A program made the translations under genes and the position numbers. A model generated the notes under the pieces. It was not told the DNA's origin, ran no database searches, and saw only the letters and a list, made by a program, of their open reading frames with translations. 64,000 nucleotides of DNA from Akkermansia biwaensis (GTDB taxonomy: Bacteria > Verrucomicrobiota > Verrucomicrobiia > Verrucomicrobiales > Akkermansiaceae). The stretch spans positions 1,550,001-1,614,000 of the forward strand of contig NZ_AP025943.1 of assembly GCF_026072915.1 (NCBI RefSeq), written 5' to 3'. Within the stretch, counting starts at the first letter, position 1, and each line of letters starts with the position of its first letter. This document shows, one piece after another, positions 17,836 to 26,947 of the stretch.

Positions 17836-18792
17836 TTAGTCTTCAGACGGTTCCTGCGCCTTGGGCTGTGCGAAGTGAACCAGGTTCAGAGAAACCTGGA
17901 CCATCACTTGTTCCTTGCCCATGTAGGGCTTGATTATTTGCTGGATGGGGGGCTCGGCCGGAGCCGCCGCTTCCCCCGCCGGAGTCAGGCTCGCCGCTCC
18001 CGTCTGGGGCTGTGCGGAGGCAGGCTGTGCGGCTGCCGGATTGGTGATGGGCGGCGGCATCATCCGTTCGTTGCGTATTCTGATGGAATTGACCGTGAAC
18101 AGGTATTCCTGGGAATCCGTAATGGCGTTCATGGCTTTCAGAACGCTTCCCCGGTCGCCCTGGAAGGCGATTTCCAGCGGCATGCCCGTCCAGGGAGCCT
18201 TCTGGTCTGAATCTTCCTCATCTTCCGTGTTCCGCGCCGGATTTTCAATGGGAAGCTGGGAACGGTAAACCTTGATGAATTTGGTCAGCCCGCAGTCTGT
18301 GAGTTTGTTGACCAGGCTGTTGATGGCCTTCATTTCAAAGGTCAGCGTGGGCGTAGCCTGCACGGAGGGAGCCTGGGTGCTGTAAAGCTGGAATCCAAGC
18401 CAGGAAGAAGTATCCGTAATCTGGATGTTTTTTTCCTTGCAGGAGGCTATCAGGGATTCCCGGAAGGCCTTCAGCTCATTCTGGAACGCCGTGGGGGTGG
18501 TGGGAGCCAGCACGGAGGAAGCCATGAAGGGCTTGTATGCCGTTTCCAGATTGCCGATGGCCTTGGCATAGCGGTTCAATTCCTTTTCCAGCTCCTTGTT
18601 GGACGTATGGCTCGGCGTAATTGCCGCGGCGTTGGCCGACTTGATTTCCTGGGAAGCGGACTTGATTTTCTTATCCAGGTCACTGCGTTCGGAATTAGCC
18701 ATGTACCCAGCCACGGACAGCCCAAGGAATAAGAGGAGCCCCACGCCCGCTACCATAGCGGCAGGCTTGTTGTCTGTAATCCAATTGCTCAT
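17836..18792 (-). CDS. Amuc_1100 homologue, PilO-like membrane protein
   Basis: This 318-residue protein is the counterpart of Amuc_1100, the A. muciniphila envelope protein reported to signal through TLR2 and improve barrier function in mice. It begins MSNWITDNKPAAMVAGVG with one transmembrane helix (about 12-30), then a coiled-coil (ANSERSDLDKKIKSASQEI, about 32-60). A periplasmic domain with the ferredoxin-like architecture of PilO/GspM proteins follows, and a Pro/Ala-rich loop (residues ~245-280) precedes the end KAQEPSED. From memory the MucT protein shares both ends but differs at many internal positions, so this is a diverged orthologue. It lies between the PilM-PilN fusion and Amuc_1099. 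Confidence 0.95.
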   Translation of the reverse strand: MSNWITDNKPAAMVAGVGLLLFLGLSVAGYMANSERSDLDKKIKSASQEIKSANAAAITPSHTSNKELEKELNRYAKAIGNLETAYKPFMASSVLAPTTPTAFQNELKAFRESLIASCKEKNIQITDTSSWLGFQLYSTQAPSVQATPTLTFEMKAINSLVNKLTDCGLTKFIKVYRSQLPIENPARNTEDEEDSDQKAPWTGMPLEIAFQGDRGSVLKAMNAITDSQEYLFTVNSIRIRNERMMPPPITNPAAAQPASAQPQTGAASLTPAGEAAAPAEPPIQQIIKPYMGKEQVMVQVSLNLVHFAQPKAQEPSED

Positions 18793-18821
18793 AAAATATA
18801 TCTTGTTGGGGTTGGGTAGTC

Positions 18822-20663
18822 TTACTTGTTAAAATGTACGGGAATGGGCGTTTTCAGCGGAAGCACCAGCTTGAAGGGAACGAAGGCCCCTGCCGCGGCG
18901 TCTATCTTGGCGTCCTTGGCGCCCAGTTCCATGATCTGGCGGACTTCGAGTTTCCTGTCTCCATTCTTGAATGTGAATAGGGAATCCTTGTTCGCATCCA
19001 TTTTGGCCTGGAGGTCCTGAATGAGCTTCTGGCCGCCGTCGGATCGTTTGGCGAGGCCGGTCAGACGGATGGCATTGACGCTGTAAACGGCATTTTCCTC
19101 TTCATCACTGGCGGAGTTTGCGGCCGTCTCCGTCCTGATGTTTTCCACCAGGGAGGTGTTTTTGTCGGAAAGGAAGGAGTCCTTGATGACGGAGTAGCCC
19201 GTGATCTGGGTGGCGTCCTCCGGATTGAAGTGCGCCACAGGTTCAAAATCCGTGAACCAATAGGGGTAATTCTTGTGTTCCGACTGTTCCAGAAGATGTT
19301 TGATAATGTCCGCATAGCCGTACCGCTGGAGAGTCAGCTGCTGGTAGGAGGCGAGGGTGGCGTCCATTTTCTTCAATTCCTGCTCCTTGAGGCGCAGGGC
19401 GGATTGTTCGGACTTGATGGAACTGACGGTGGGGGATACGCCGGAAAGGGTCTGCTTGGCCTTTTCCACACCCATGTAGCCCGTGACCGCATAGGCAGCC
19501 GCGCCGAGTACGGCGATGACGGCCCCGGTGATGATGGCGGGCATTTTCTTCTGGTTGGCCCGTTTTTTAGCCACTGCGGTGGGCTCCAGGTCAATGTTGA
19601 GGGACGCTCGGTCAACGGCGTTGATGGCCGTTCCGATCATGCCGCCCAGGGTGAAGGCTTCACGGGAAATGGTGTTCACGTCCACGCCGGAACCTACGCC
19701 CACGTTGTGCATGGGGTTGAAGAAGAAAATCGGTATGCCCAGCTTGTCTTCCAGGAATTCCTTGGTGTACGGAAGGGAGGAGCCCCCGCCGCACAAGTAG
19801 GCCTTCACGGGCGCGCTCCCCTTCATCTGGGCGCGGTAGTGGTTGGTCGTGCGCTGGATTTCGGAAGCCAGCCTGGTCATGGCCGTGCGGATGATGGTAG
19901 CCAGGTTGGCCGTGGCCGGGTCCAGCCCTTCCGTCTGTCCGTTGCTCATGGAAACGAGTCCGCTGGTGATCTTCAGACGTTCGGCTTCCACAAAGGACAG
20001 GTTGAATTCACGAGCGATGGCGGAAGTGACGAAAATACCGCCCGCGGAAATGCTGCGGGTGAAAAAGCGGCCCTGTTCGCTGTAGATCAGGTCGGTCGAT
20101 TTGGCGCCAATGTCGATGAGCATGACGGGCTCCTTCTCTTCCGGGTAGCTGTCCACGTACGCGTTGTACAGGGAGGTCTGCGTGCAGTCCACCTTGCCGG
20201 TGGAAAGTCCATGGGAGGTGATTTCATCGTTCAGGGAATCCAGGTCTTCCGCCTTGATGGCGACCAGGACGGCCTCGCGTTCCAGCCCTTGGGCCGGCAG
20301 GAGGTGGTAGTCCCAGACGACTTCATCCAGCGGGAAGGGGACATGCTGCTGGGCTTCAAACCGGATGAGCTGTTCAACGTCCGTGTCGTCCAGGGCGGGA
20401 AGCTTGACAAAGCGGATGAAAACGGACTGTCCGGATACGGAATAATTGGCAACGCCGCCTTTGACGCGGAGCTCCTGGACGAGGTCGGCGACGGCCTCCC
20501 CCACTTTTGCCAGGCGCATGCCTTCTGCGGACGGATCCAGTACGATGAGACGCGTAGCGTAGCGGTCCAGGATGAGGTCGTTTTTATTCGTCTTGGAAAA
20601 GACGCCCATTGATACTCGCTGGGAACCTACGTTTAATGCGACGATTTGTCGTGAATTAGCCAT
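18822..20663 (-). CDS. PilM-PilN fusion protein (Amuc_1101 homologue)
   Basis: A 613-residue protein combining two platform subunits that are separate in classical type IV pilus systems. Residues 1-360 form an actin-like PilM domain (MANSRQIVALNVGSQRVSMG; VMLIDIGAKSTDLIYSEQGR; ISAGGIFVTSAIAREF; LCGGGSSLPY). A Lys/Arg-rich stretch then leads into one transmembrane helix (about 378-398, ITGAVIAVLGAAAYAV). A coiled-coil and periplasmic PilN-like part follow. PilM would bind the cytoplasmic tail that PilN normally offers, here tethered in the same chain. First of the three core platform genes, 29 bases before the Amuc_1100 homologue. Confidence 0.9.
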   Translation of the reverse strand: MANSRQIVALNVGSQRVSMGVFSKTNKNDLILDRYATRLIVLDPSAEGMRLAKVGEAVADLVQELRVKGGVANYSVSGQSVFIRFVKLPALDDTDVEQLIRFEAQQHVPFPLDEVVWDYHLLPAQGLEREAVLVAIKAEDLDSLNDEITSHGLSTGKVDCTQTSLYNAYVDSYPEEKEPVMLIDIGAKSTDLIYSEQGRFFTRSISAGGIFVTSAIAREFNLSFVEAERLKITSGLVSMSNGQTEGLDPATANLATIIRTAMTRLASEIQRTTNHYRAQMKGSAPVKAYLCGGGSSLPYTKEFLEDKLGIPIFFFNPMHNVGVGSGVDVNTISREAFTLGGMIGTAINAVDRASLNIDLEPTAVAKKRANQKKMPAIITGAVIAVLGAAAYAVTGYMGVEKAKQTLSGVSPTVSSIKSEQSALRLKEQELKKMDATLASYQQLTLQRYGYADIIKHLLEQSEHKNYPYWFTDFEPVAHFNPEDATQITGYSVIKDSFLSDKNTSLVENIRTETAANSASDEEENAVYSVNAIRLTGLAKRSDGGQKLIQDLQAKMDANKDSLFTFKNGDRKLEVRQIMELGAKDAKIDAAAGAFVPFKLVLPLKTPIPVHFNK

Positions 20664-20736
20664 GGGTGATTTCTGTTAAATAAAAAAGTGAAATGTGTAC
20701 GGTCTTGGAAAAGCCGGAACGGAACGATACAAAAGA

Positions 20737-21453
20737 TCAAAGATCGTCGGTTTCCGGCGGCGTCGGCGTTCCGAAGCCGGAAGGTTCCGGAGCGGAGCCT
20801 CCCTGGTGGAGGTTGGGCTTCATGATTTCCGGATAACGGTCATACCAATATACGGAGAAGGGTGTTTCATCCTTGTTCAGCAGGGGATAATAGGTGGTTT
20901 CCACAATGCTGGGGGACTGGATGGTCCACCATTTTTCCATCTTGCCGCGTTCAGAGGAATAGGTAGCCACTACCTTGCCGTTATATTCCACGACAACGCC
21001 TTCATACTTGACCCACTTGCCGCGGCCGCCTTCCGAGCCGGTGATGCGCTTGACGGAGGAGGGGGAAAGGTAAACGGAAGCGTAGGTGGATTCACCCACC
21101 GGAACATTGACGTACTTGATTTCCTTGTACAGTTTCAGGTACTGGCGCGCGCGGTCCGGATTGACCACGGCAATATAGAATTTGAACGTCAGGGAATCAA
21201 TGTAGCCGGATTTGGGCATTGGAGAAGCTTCCACCTTGAAAGGCACTTCAAAATCCGCCCACCTCTTCGGCTTGGGCAGGGACCGCGGATCGTCCTGCGT
21301 GGGCACGTTCGGAGACTGGCGCATGTACAGGGACAGCTTGTCCAGGGTAACGCGCACCTGCGTTTTTGGGTTGCTCGTGCTTTGTGCGGATGCCGCAGGA
21401 ATAAGAAGCACGGCAGCCAGCATAGCCGTGATGAAAGTAAGGATGGATTTCAT
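20737..21453 (-). CDS. exported protein of the pilus cluster (Amuc_1102 homologue)
   Basis: A 238-residue protein with a clear signal peptide (MKSILTFITAMLAAVLLIPAASAQS, cut near residue 24). The mature part is beta-rich, with repeated polar strands (KTQVRVTLDKLSLYMRQ; SLTFKFYIAVV; WVKYEGVVVEYNGKVVATY) and a Pro/Glu/Thr-rich tail (EPSGFGTPTPPETDD). It is the first gene of the leftward operon. I recognise no named domain. Position and export suggest a periplasmic or surface component of the pilus-like apparatus; its job is unknown. Confidence 0.85.
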   Translation of the reverse strand: MKSILTFITAMLAAVLLIPAASAQSTSNPKTQVRVTLDKLSLYMRQSPNVPTQDDPRSLPKPKRWADFEVPFKVEASPMPKSGYIDSLTFKFYIAVVNPDRARQYLKLYKEIKYVNVPVGESTYASVYLSPSSVKRITGSEGGRGKWVKYEGVVVEYNGKVVATYSSERGKMEKWWTIQSPSIVETTYYPLLNKDETPFSVYWYDRYPEIMKPNLHQGGSAPEPSGFGTPTPPETDDL

Positions 21454-21611
21454 AGCACAATTCGATTCCCTGATTAGTTACACCAAAAACCGGATTGTGG
21501 CTAGCAAAAATCTCTTGTTTCTTTCATGAAAACGGCAGGGAAAATTTGCTTGCGGTATTTGAGGGCCGCAAGCATCCGGTCAAGAAAAAATCATGCGGCA
21601 CGGCTGCGGGC

Positions 21612-21640
21612 TTGACCTGGGAAGGGCGTTTTCACATGCT
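21612..21640 (+). promoter_or_regulatory. candidate leaderless promoter of the M42 peptidase-lgt pair
   Basis: TTGACC (21612-21617), a 17-base spacer and CATGCT (21635-21640), ending six bases before ATG 21647. The same -10-like CATGCT with the same six-base gap recurs before the aminopeptidase P gene at 24683. Confidence 0.45.
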
Positions 21641-21646
21641 CGGCCC

Positions 21647-22741
21647 ATGGCGATTGATTCGGATCTGCTGAAAAAATTTTCGGAAGCCCACGGTATCTCA
21701 GGACATGAGGATGAAGTGAGGGCGCTTGTGGCGCAGGAACTTTCCGGATATGGGGAATTTTCCGCGGACGGTTCCGGCTGCCTGTTCTGCACCAGCGGGG
21801 ATTCCGGTCCCCGCGTGATGCTGGCGGCCCATATGGATGAAATAGGCTTTCTCGTTCAGAATATTACAGCCGGCGGCTTTCTACAGTTGGTGGGCATCGG
21901 CGGCTGGTGGCCGCATACCCTGCTGAGCCAGCGCGTTCTGGTGAGAACCCGCTCCGGACGCCGCATTCAGGGAGTGATCGGTTCCCGGCCCCCCCATTTT
22001 TTGCCGGAAGGCCAGCGCAACACCGTCATGGCCATGGATGCCCTGTTTGTGGATGTGGGGGCTGAAAGCGCAGAGCAGGTGAAGAACGAATTCGGCATCC
22101 GCCTGGGAGACCCCGTGGTGCCTGACGCAGCCTTTTCCCATCTGGAAAATCCGTTCCGCGTCATGGGCAAGGCATTTGACAACCGTGCCGGTTTATCCGT
22201 CATGGTAGAGGCTTTCAAGACACTGTGCCGGGAAGGGCACCCCAACACGCTTATTGCCGCCGCAACGGTGCAGGAGGAAGTGGGAACCCGTGGAGCCAGA
22301 ACGGCGGGCGCCGCCATGAAGCCGGATTGCGTGATTGTCCTGGAGGCTCCCCCCGCGGACGATACCCCGGGATTTTCCTCCGGCGACTCCCAGGGAGCTC
22401 TGGGGGGCGGCGTGCAGATCAGATTGTTTGACCCTACGGCCATCACCAATCCCCGCCTGGCCGCATTGGCGGAGGAAGTGGCCGTGAAGGCGTCCATCCC
22501 CTTCCAGCTCACCGTGCGGCGTTCCGGCGGCACGGATGCCGGAGCGCTTCATCTCTCCGGAAAGGGAGTGCCCTGCATCGTGCTGGGAATCCCCACCCGG
22601 TACATTCATGCCCATAACGGGGTGCTGGACCTGCGCGATTACCGAGCCGCAACGGAGCTGACGGTAGCCCTGGCAAGAGGCCTGAACCGCGAAGCTGTGG
22701 AAAGCCTTACCCAATACCTGCCCGGAAAGGAACATTCATGA
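21647..22741 (+). CDS. M42 family aminopeptidase
   Basis: A 364-residue cytosolic di-metal aminopeptidase of the M42 (glutamyl/deblocking aminopeptidase, TET-like) family. Metal and catalytic residues are visible: H in LAAHMDEIGF, D in FDNRAGLSVM, the Glu pair in TVQEEVGTRGA, D in LEAPPADD, and H in RYIHAHNGVLD. The start at 21647 (MAIDSDLLKKFSEAHG) is preferred over an in-frame ATG at 21593: family similarity begins there and a promoter-like element lies 35 bases upstream. It would trim acidic or neutral N-termini from peptides. Its TGA overlaps the lgt start (ATGA). Confidence 0.92.
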   Translation: MAIDSDLLKKFSEAHGISGHEDEVRALVAQELSGYGEFSADGSGCLFCTSGDSGPRVMLAAHMDEIGFLVQNITAGGFLQLVGIGGWWPHTLLSQRVLVRTRSGRRIQGVIGSRPPHFLPEGQRNTVMAMDALFVDVGAESAEQVKNEFGIRLGDPVVPDAAFSHLENPFRVMGKAFDNRAGLSVMVEAFKTLCREGHPNTLIAAATVQEEVGTRGARTAGAAMKPDCVIVLEAPPADDTPGFSSGDSQGALGGGVQIRLFDPTAITNPRLAALAEEVAVKASIPFQLTVRRSGGTDAGALHLSGKGVPCIVLGIPTRYIHAHNGVLDLRDYRAATELTVALARGLNREAVESLTQYLPGKEHS

Positions 22742-23796
22742 GTGCGTCTCCCTATGTACACGACCTGAACCCCGTTATCTGGCAGTTTACGGATTCCATC
22801 GCCCTGCGCTGGTATGGCGTTGCCTACCTGCTGGGATTTATCGCCGGGTATTTCCTGCTTTCCTGGCTCTCCCGCAGGAAGCTGTACCCCGTTCCGCAGG
22901 AAAGGCTGGCCGACTTTGTGACTTATGTGGCGATCTTCGGCGTGCTCTTCGGAGGCCGGCTGGGCTATGTATTTTTTTACCATATACCCAATCACGGCTG
23001 GGCCCAATTCCTGGCGGATCCCTTCGTGATCCTGCGCGTGTGGGAGGGCGGCATGGCCAGTCACGGCGGCATGATCGGCGTGGGGCTTTACACCTTCTAT
23101 TATGCCTGGAAGCACCGTGTCAAATGGGTGGCCCTGCTGGATGGCCTGGCCATTGTCGCTCCCGTCGGCCTGTTCTTCGGGCGCATGGCCAACTTCATCA
23201 ACGGAGAATTGTACGGGCGCATTGTTCCTCCCGGCTCCTCCCAGGGCATGATCTTTCCGGGGGAACTCGCACAGGACCCGGACTTGTTCATGCAGGTGGC
23301 CTCCCGCATTTATGGAGAGCCGGGACTGCTGGATAAAATGTATCTTTCCGGCATCTCCGTGCCGGAGCAAATGAATGCCGCCTGGGTGGCGGACAGGGTC
23401 AGGGATACCCCTGCCGTCAAGGAAATCGTGGCCCAGGTGATGGAGGGCCATGCGCGTTACCCCTCCCAGCTATATGAGGCCTTTGCGGAAGGCGTGGTGC
23501 TCTTTGCCATCCTGTGGTTCATCCGGGTGAAATTCCCGCGTGCCTGGAACGGCGTGTTTTGCGGCGTATTCGCCATTGTCTATGCCATCGGCAGAATCGT
23601 CTGCGAGGAATTCCGGGAACCTGACTCCCCGTTCTCCATGGGAATGACGCGCGGCCAGTTCCTTTCCGTATTCCTTATTTTCGTGGGTCTTGCCTTTCTG
23701 GTGTATGCTTTCAAGACCCGGAAGACGGTGCAGGACTGCGTTTTCTATGATCCCGCGGAAAAATCTGCCGCGGACGAGGAGAAGAAATCCGCTTAA
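22738..23796 (+). CDS. lgt: prolipoprotein diacylglyceryl transferase
   Basis: An inner-membrane enzyme that moves diacylglycerol from phosphatidylglycerol to the lipobox cysteine of prelipoproteins. Conserved stretches are GGRLGYVFFYHIPN, WEGGMASHGGMIGVG (catalytic-site His and Gly), GRMANFINGELYGR (the Lgt signature Arg and Asn) and YPSQLYEAF. At 352 residues it is longer than the usual 260-290. The extra length is a loop of about 65 residues between the signature and YPSQLYEA (FPGELAQDPDLFMQVASRIY...) and a charged tail. It supports the many lipoproteins in this region. It overlaps the upstream peptidase gene and converges on a lipoprotein gene with a 4-base stop overlap. Confidence 0.95.
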   Translation: MSASPYVHDLNPVIWQFTDSIALRWYGVAYLLGFIAGYFLLSWLSRRKLYPVPQERLADFVTYVAIFGVLFGGRLGYVFFYHIPNHGWAQFLADPFVILRVWEGGMASHGGMIGVGLYTFYYAWKHRVKWVALLDGLAIVAPVGLFFGRMANFINGELYGRIVPPGSSQGMIFPGELAQDPDLFMQVASRIYGEPGLLDKMYLSGISVPEQMNAAWVADRVRDTPAVKEIVAQVMEGHARYPSQLYEAFAEGVVLFAILWFIRVKFPRAWNGVFCGVFAIVYAIGRIVCEEFREPDSPFSMGMTRGQFLSVFLIFVGLAFLVYAFKTRKTVQDCVFYDPAEKSAADEEKKSA

Positions 23797-24527
23797 AACG
23801 GGTTCAGATCAATCTGACCCGTCTTGGGAATGTAGCTTGAAGGGCCATCCTTGAAAATAGAGGAAATTCCGCTGGCGAAAAGCCGGAGGTTCCGCTTGTC
23901 AAAGGCAAAGCGTTCAAACTCCTTGACGGAAAACAGGGTGATGGGGTCCGTATTATAGGCTTTGAACTCCATGATGCCGGCATCCGTGCGCGTGTCCACA
24001 AGACGCCCTTCAATACCCACGTCCCCGCTCATGCAGCTGCCCAGCAGCAGGGATGTTCCCGGCAGAGGGGAGACCAGGGAAACCAGGTCCGACATGATGT
24101 TGCCGTCCACGTCCGTGGCTTTCAGCTTCACCATGGCCACGTCCAGAATGATGCAGCCCTTCGTGGGACGGGAAACCAGTTTCCAGTTGATTTTGCCGCC
24201 GGTCTGTCTGTTCTTTTCTTCCAGGACTCTGGCGATGTCCTTCTGGAGTTCCGTTCTGAACTGTTCCGCCAGCGCCGGGGCTTCCTTCGGGAACTGTGTC
24301 TTGATGTAATTGATATTGACGGGCGCTACGTACACGTTCAATTTTGGGGTGCTCCAAATGGCCTGTTCCGTGGGATTGTACCATACCCCTTCAAAGCAGC
24401 TTTGCCTGGAATCCGGGTGCAGGGGATGGGTGATCAGGGGTGAGGAAGGCAGTTTCTGGGAATTGGAGCAGGAAAGCGCCAGTCCGGCGCCCAGCAGCAG
24501 AAAAAATCGTGAAACCGTTCCGGACAT
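23793..24527 (-). CDS. lipoprotein, DUF3313-like
   Basis: A 244-residue lipoprotein. The start at 24527 gives a proper signal peptide, MSGTVSRFFLLLGAGLALSC, with Cys20 as the lipid site; longer starts would put a basic tail before it. The mature part (LNVYVAPVNINYIKT; ILDVAMVKLKATDVDGN; EGRLVDTRTDAGIMEFK; LRLFASGISSIFKDG) resembles DUF3313-type periplasmic lipoproteins, which share the pattern of a D-x-R-T-g strand followed by amphipathic helices. I hold that family call loosely. Its stop codon overlaps the stop of lgt in a tail-to-tail arrangement. Confidence 0.7.
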   Translation of the reverse strand: MSGTVSRFFLLLGAGLALSCSNSQKLPSSPLITHPLHPDSRQSCFEGVWYNPTEQAIWSTPKLNVYVAPVNINYIKTQFPKEAPALAEQFRTELQKDIARVLEEKNRQTGGKINWKLVSRPTKGCIILDVAMVKLKATDVDGNIMSDLVSLVSPLPGTSLLLGSCMSGDVGIEGRLVDTRTDAGIMEFKAYNTDPITLFSVKEFERFAFDKRNLRLFASGISSIFKDGPSSYIPKTGQIDLNPF

Positions 24528-24648
24528 GCAGGGTGTGACGGAATTCGAAAGACTCCTGTTAGGGGGTATGACCCGATTCCTTCCGAACGCTCTTCTTTTC
24601 TTGCGGAAGGCCGTTGAATCCATGCAATGCACCTGTCCCGATGCATGA

Positions 24649-24676
24649 TTGACAAGCCGGAAAAGCGGAGCATGCT
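24649..24676 (+). promoter_or_regulatory. candidate leaderless promoter of the aminopeptidase P gene
   Basis: TTGACA (24649-24654), a 16-base spacer and CATGCT (24671-24676), six bases before ATG 24683. Part of a recurring arrangement in this window. Confidence 0.45.
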
Positions 24677-24682
24677 GTCGGT

Positions 24683-25966
24683 ATGAGATACGAGCCGCTT
24701 CCCTCCTCCTTTTATTCCGGCAACCGTAAGGAACTGGCCTCCCGGCTGCCTGTCGGCAGCATGCTGATCCTGCACGCCAACGACGTATTCCCTACCAATG
24801 CCGACGGCACCTTCGCCCTGCATCAGAATGCCAACCTTTTTTATCTCACCGGCATCGACCAGGAGGAATCCGTGCTGATCATGACCATCCGGGCAGACGG
24901 GTGGGATGAAATCCTGCTGCTGAGGGAGACGAACGAACAGATCGCCATCTGGGAAGGCGCGCGGCTCTCCCAGCAACAGGCCCGGGAACTGAGCGGCATT
25001 CAGGACGTGCGCTGGACGAAGGAATACGACTCCCTGCTGGACCGCCTGGTGCCGACCGCCGGAATGGTTTTTGTGGAGGCCAACCAGCATCCCCGCTGCA
25101 CCTGCCCGGTGGAAACGCGCAATGCCCGCATGACCAAGGAGCTGAAGGAAAAATTCCCGGACGTGGTTTTGAAAAACGTCTATGAAATCCTCTCCCTGAT
25201 GCGCCAGATCAAAAAGCCGGAGGAAATTGAAGCGCTCAAAAAAGCCTGTGAAATCACCAATGAAGGATTCCGTGCGCTGCTCGGCTTCATCAGGCCGGGA
25301 CTGGGGGAATGGCAGATAGAAGGCTTCCTCTCCAACGAATTCATCGGCAGGGGCGCCCGCAAATTCTCCTTCCTGCCCATCATCGCCTCCGGAAAGGATA
25401 CCTGCGTGCTGCACTACATCCAGAACAGCAAGCGGTGTGAAGACGGCGCCCTGGTGCTCATGGACATAGGCACGGAATACGGCAACTACAATTCCGACAT
25501 GACCCGTACCGTTCCCGTGAACGGGAAGTTCACGCCCCGCCAGCGCGCCGTGTATGAAAGCGTGCTGAACATGATGACCTATGCCAAAAGCATCCTGAGG
25601 CCCGGAATCCTCAAATCCGAATACGAACGCCTGGTACGCGTCTTCGCTGCGGGGGAACTCGTCAAGCTCGGCCTCATCACTCCGGCCCAGGTGGCGGAAA
25701 ACCCGGCTGATCCCCCCATTGTCCGCAAATATTACATGCACGGATGTTCCCACTTCCTGGGGCTGGACGTGCACGACGTCGGGGAAAGCAACCCCGTCGT
25801 GCTGCCGGGCATGGTTTTCACCGTGGAGCCGGGCATTTACATCGCGGAGGAATCCATCGGCATCCGCCTGGAAAACGACATCCTGATCGGCGAGACGGAA
25901 AACACGGACCTGCTGGGGGACGTGCCGCTGCTGCCGGATGACATAGAACGGCTCATGGCCCGTTAA
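24683..25966 (+). CDS. pepP: Xaa-Pro aminopeptidase (M24B)
   Basis: A 427-residue di-manganese peptidase removing the N-terminal residue before proline. An N-terminal creatinase-like domain (residues 1-170, including HQNANLFYLTGIDQEE) precedes the pita-bread catalytic domain. Metal ligands can be placed: D in LVLMDIGTEYGNYNSDMTRT (two Asp), H in HGCSHFLGLDVHDVG, E in FTVEPGIYI and E in GIRLENDILI. Likely cytosolic, as there is no signal peptide. Monocistronic, with hisG starting 66 bases downstream. Confidence 0.93.
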   Translation: MRYEPLPSSFYSGNRKELASRLPVGSMLILHANDVFPTNADGTFALHQNANLFYLTGIDQEESVLIMTIRADGWDEILLLRETNEQIAIWEGARLSQQQARELSGIQDVRWTKEYDSLLDRLVPTAGMVFVEANQHPRCTCPVETRNARMTKELKEKFPDVVLKNVYEILSLMRQIKKPEEIEALKKACEITNEGFRALLGFIRPGLGEWQIEGFLSNEFIGRGARKFSFLPIIASGKDTCVLHYIQNSKRCEDGALVLMDIGTEYGNYNSDMTRTVPVNGKFTPRQRAVYESVLNMMTYAKSILRPGILKSEYERLVRVFAAGELVKLGLITPAQVAENPADPPIVRKYYMHGCSHFLGLDVHDVGESNPVVLPGMVFTVEPGIYIAEESIGIRLENDILIGETENTDLLGDVPLLPDDIERLMAR

Positions 25967-26031
25967 ATTAACCGGCATGAGGTTCTGAACTTGACAATGA
26001 GGCTCGCGTGGGTTTTCATTTTCGTCCCATC

Positions 26032-26907
26032 ATGTCGAAGAAACTCAAAATAGCACTTCCCAAAGGCAGTTTGCAGGACTCCACCGTGGAATTGTTCCGC
26101 AAGGCCGGCTACAACATCTATGTATCCAGCCGCGGCTACCGCCCGACTTCCGATGACGACGATCTGGAGCTCTTCCTGATCCGCGCCCAGGAAATCGGCC
26201 GTTACGTCAACGACGGTTTCATCGACTGCGGCATCACCGGACGCGACTGGATCTATGAAAACCGCGCGGATGTGGAAGTGCTGACGGACCTCCAATACTC
26301 CAAGGCCACCTCCAGACCCACCCGCTGGGTGCTGGTGGTTCCGGAAGACTCTCCCATCACTTGTGCTGAAGACCTGCAGGGCAAGCGCATCGCCACGGAA
26401 GGCGTGGGCATTACGGAACGCTGGCTTCAGGAAAAAGGCATCAAGGCCCATGTGGAATTCTCCTGGGGCGCCACGGAAGTGAAGGTGCCGGAACTGGTGG
26501 ACGCCATCGTGGACATCACGGAAACGGGCAGCTCCATCAAGGCCAACAAGCTCCGCATCGTGGACACCCTGATGACCTCCTATCCCCAGTTCATCGCCAA
26601 CAAGGAAACGATGGAGGACGAATGGAAGAGGCAGAAGCTGGAAGCCATGGTGCTCATGCTCAAGGGCGCTCTGGAAGCACGCCGAAAGGTGGGCTTGAAG
26701 ATGAACCTTCCCGCCGCCGCCCTGGACGGCCTGGTGGAGGCCCTGCCGTCCCTGCGCCGCCCCACCATCTCCCATCTGGCGGAAGAAGGCTGGCTGGCCG
26801 TGGAAACAGTCATTGACGAATCCGCCGTACGGGATATCATTCCCCGGCTCAAGTCCCTGGGAGCGGAAGGCATCATTGAATACCCGCTCAACAAACTGGT
26901 TTATTAA
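26032..26907 (+). CDS. hisG: ATP phosphoribosyltransferase (long form)
   Basis: First enzyme of histidine synthesis, joining PRPP and ATP. The 291 residues include the two catalytic lobes ([33 protein letters not shown]; the PRPP loop with [19 protein letters not shown]) and a C-terminal ACT-like regulatory domain (about 215-290, [19 protein letters not shown]), so this is the histidine-inhibited long form that needs no HisZ. The start at 26032 ([12 protein letters not shown]) is chosen over an upstream GTG because family similarity begins there. No other his genes are nearby. TTGACA at 25991 may be its -35 box. Confidence 0.96.
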   Translation: MSKKLKIALPKGSLQDSTVELFRKAGYNIYVSSRGYRPTSDDDDLELFLIRAQEIGRYVNDGFIDCGITGRDWIYENRADVEVLTDLQYSKATSRPTRWVLVVPEDSPITCAEDLQGKRIATEGVGITERWLQEKGIKAHVEFSWGATEVKVPELVDAIVDITETGSSIKANKLRIVDTLMTSYPQFIANKETMEDEWKRQKLEAMVLMLKGALEARRKVGLKMNLPAAALDGLVEALPSLRRPTISHLAEEGWLAVETVIDESAVRDIIPRLKSLGAEGIIEYPLNKLVY

Positions 26908-26947
26908 CCTTTTCTCACCATAGTAAAACAACAAACGAACCACAATC

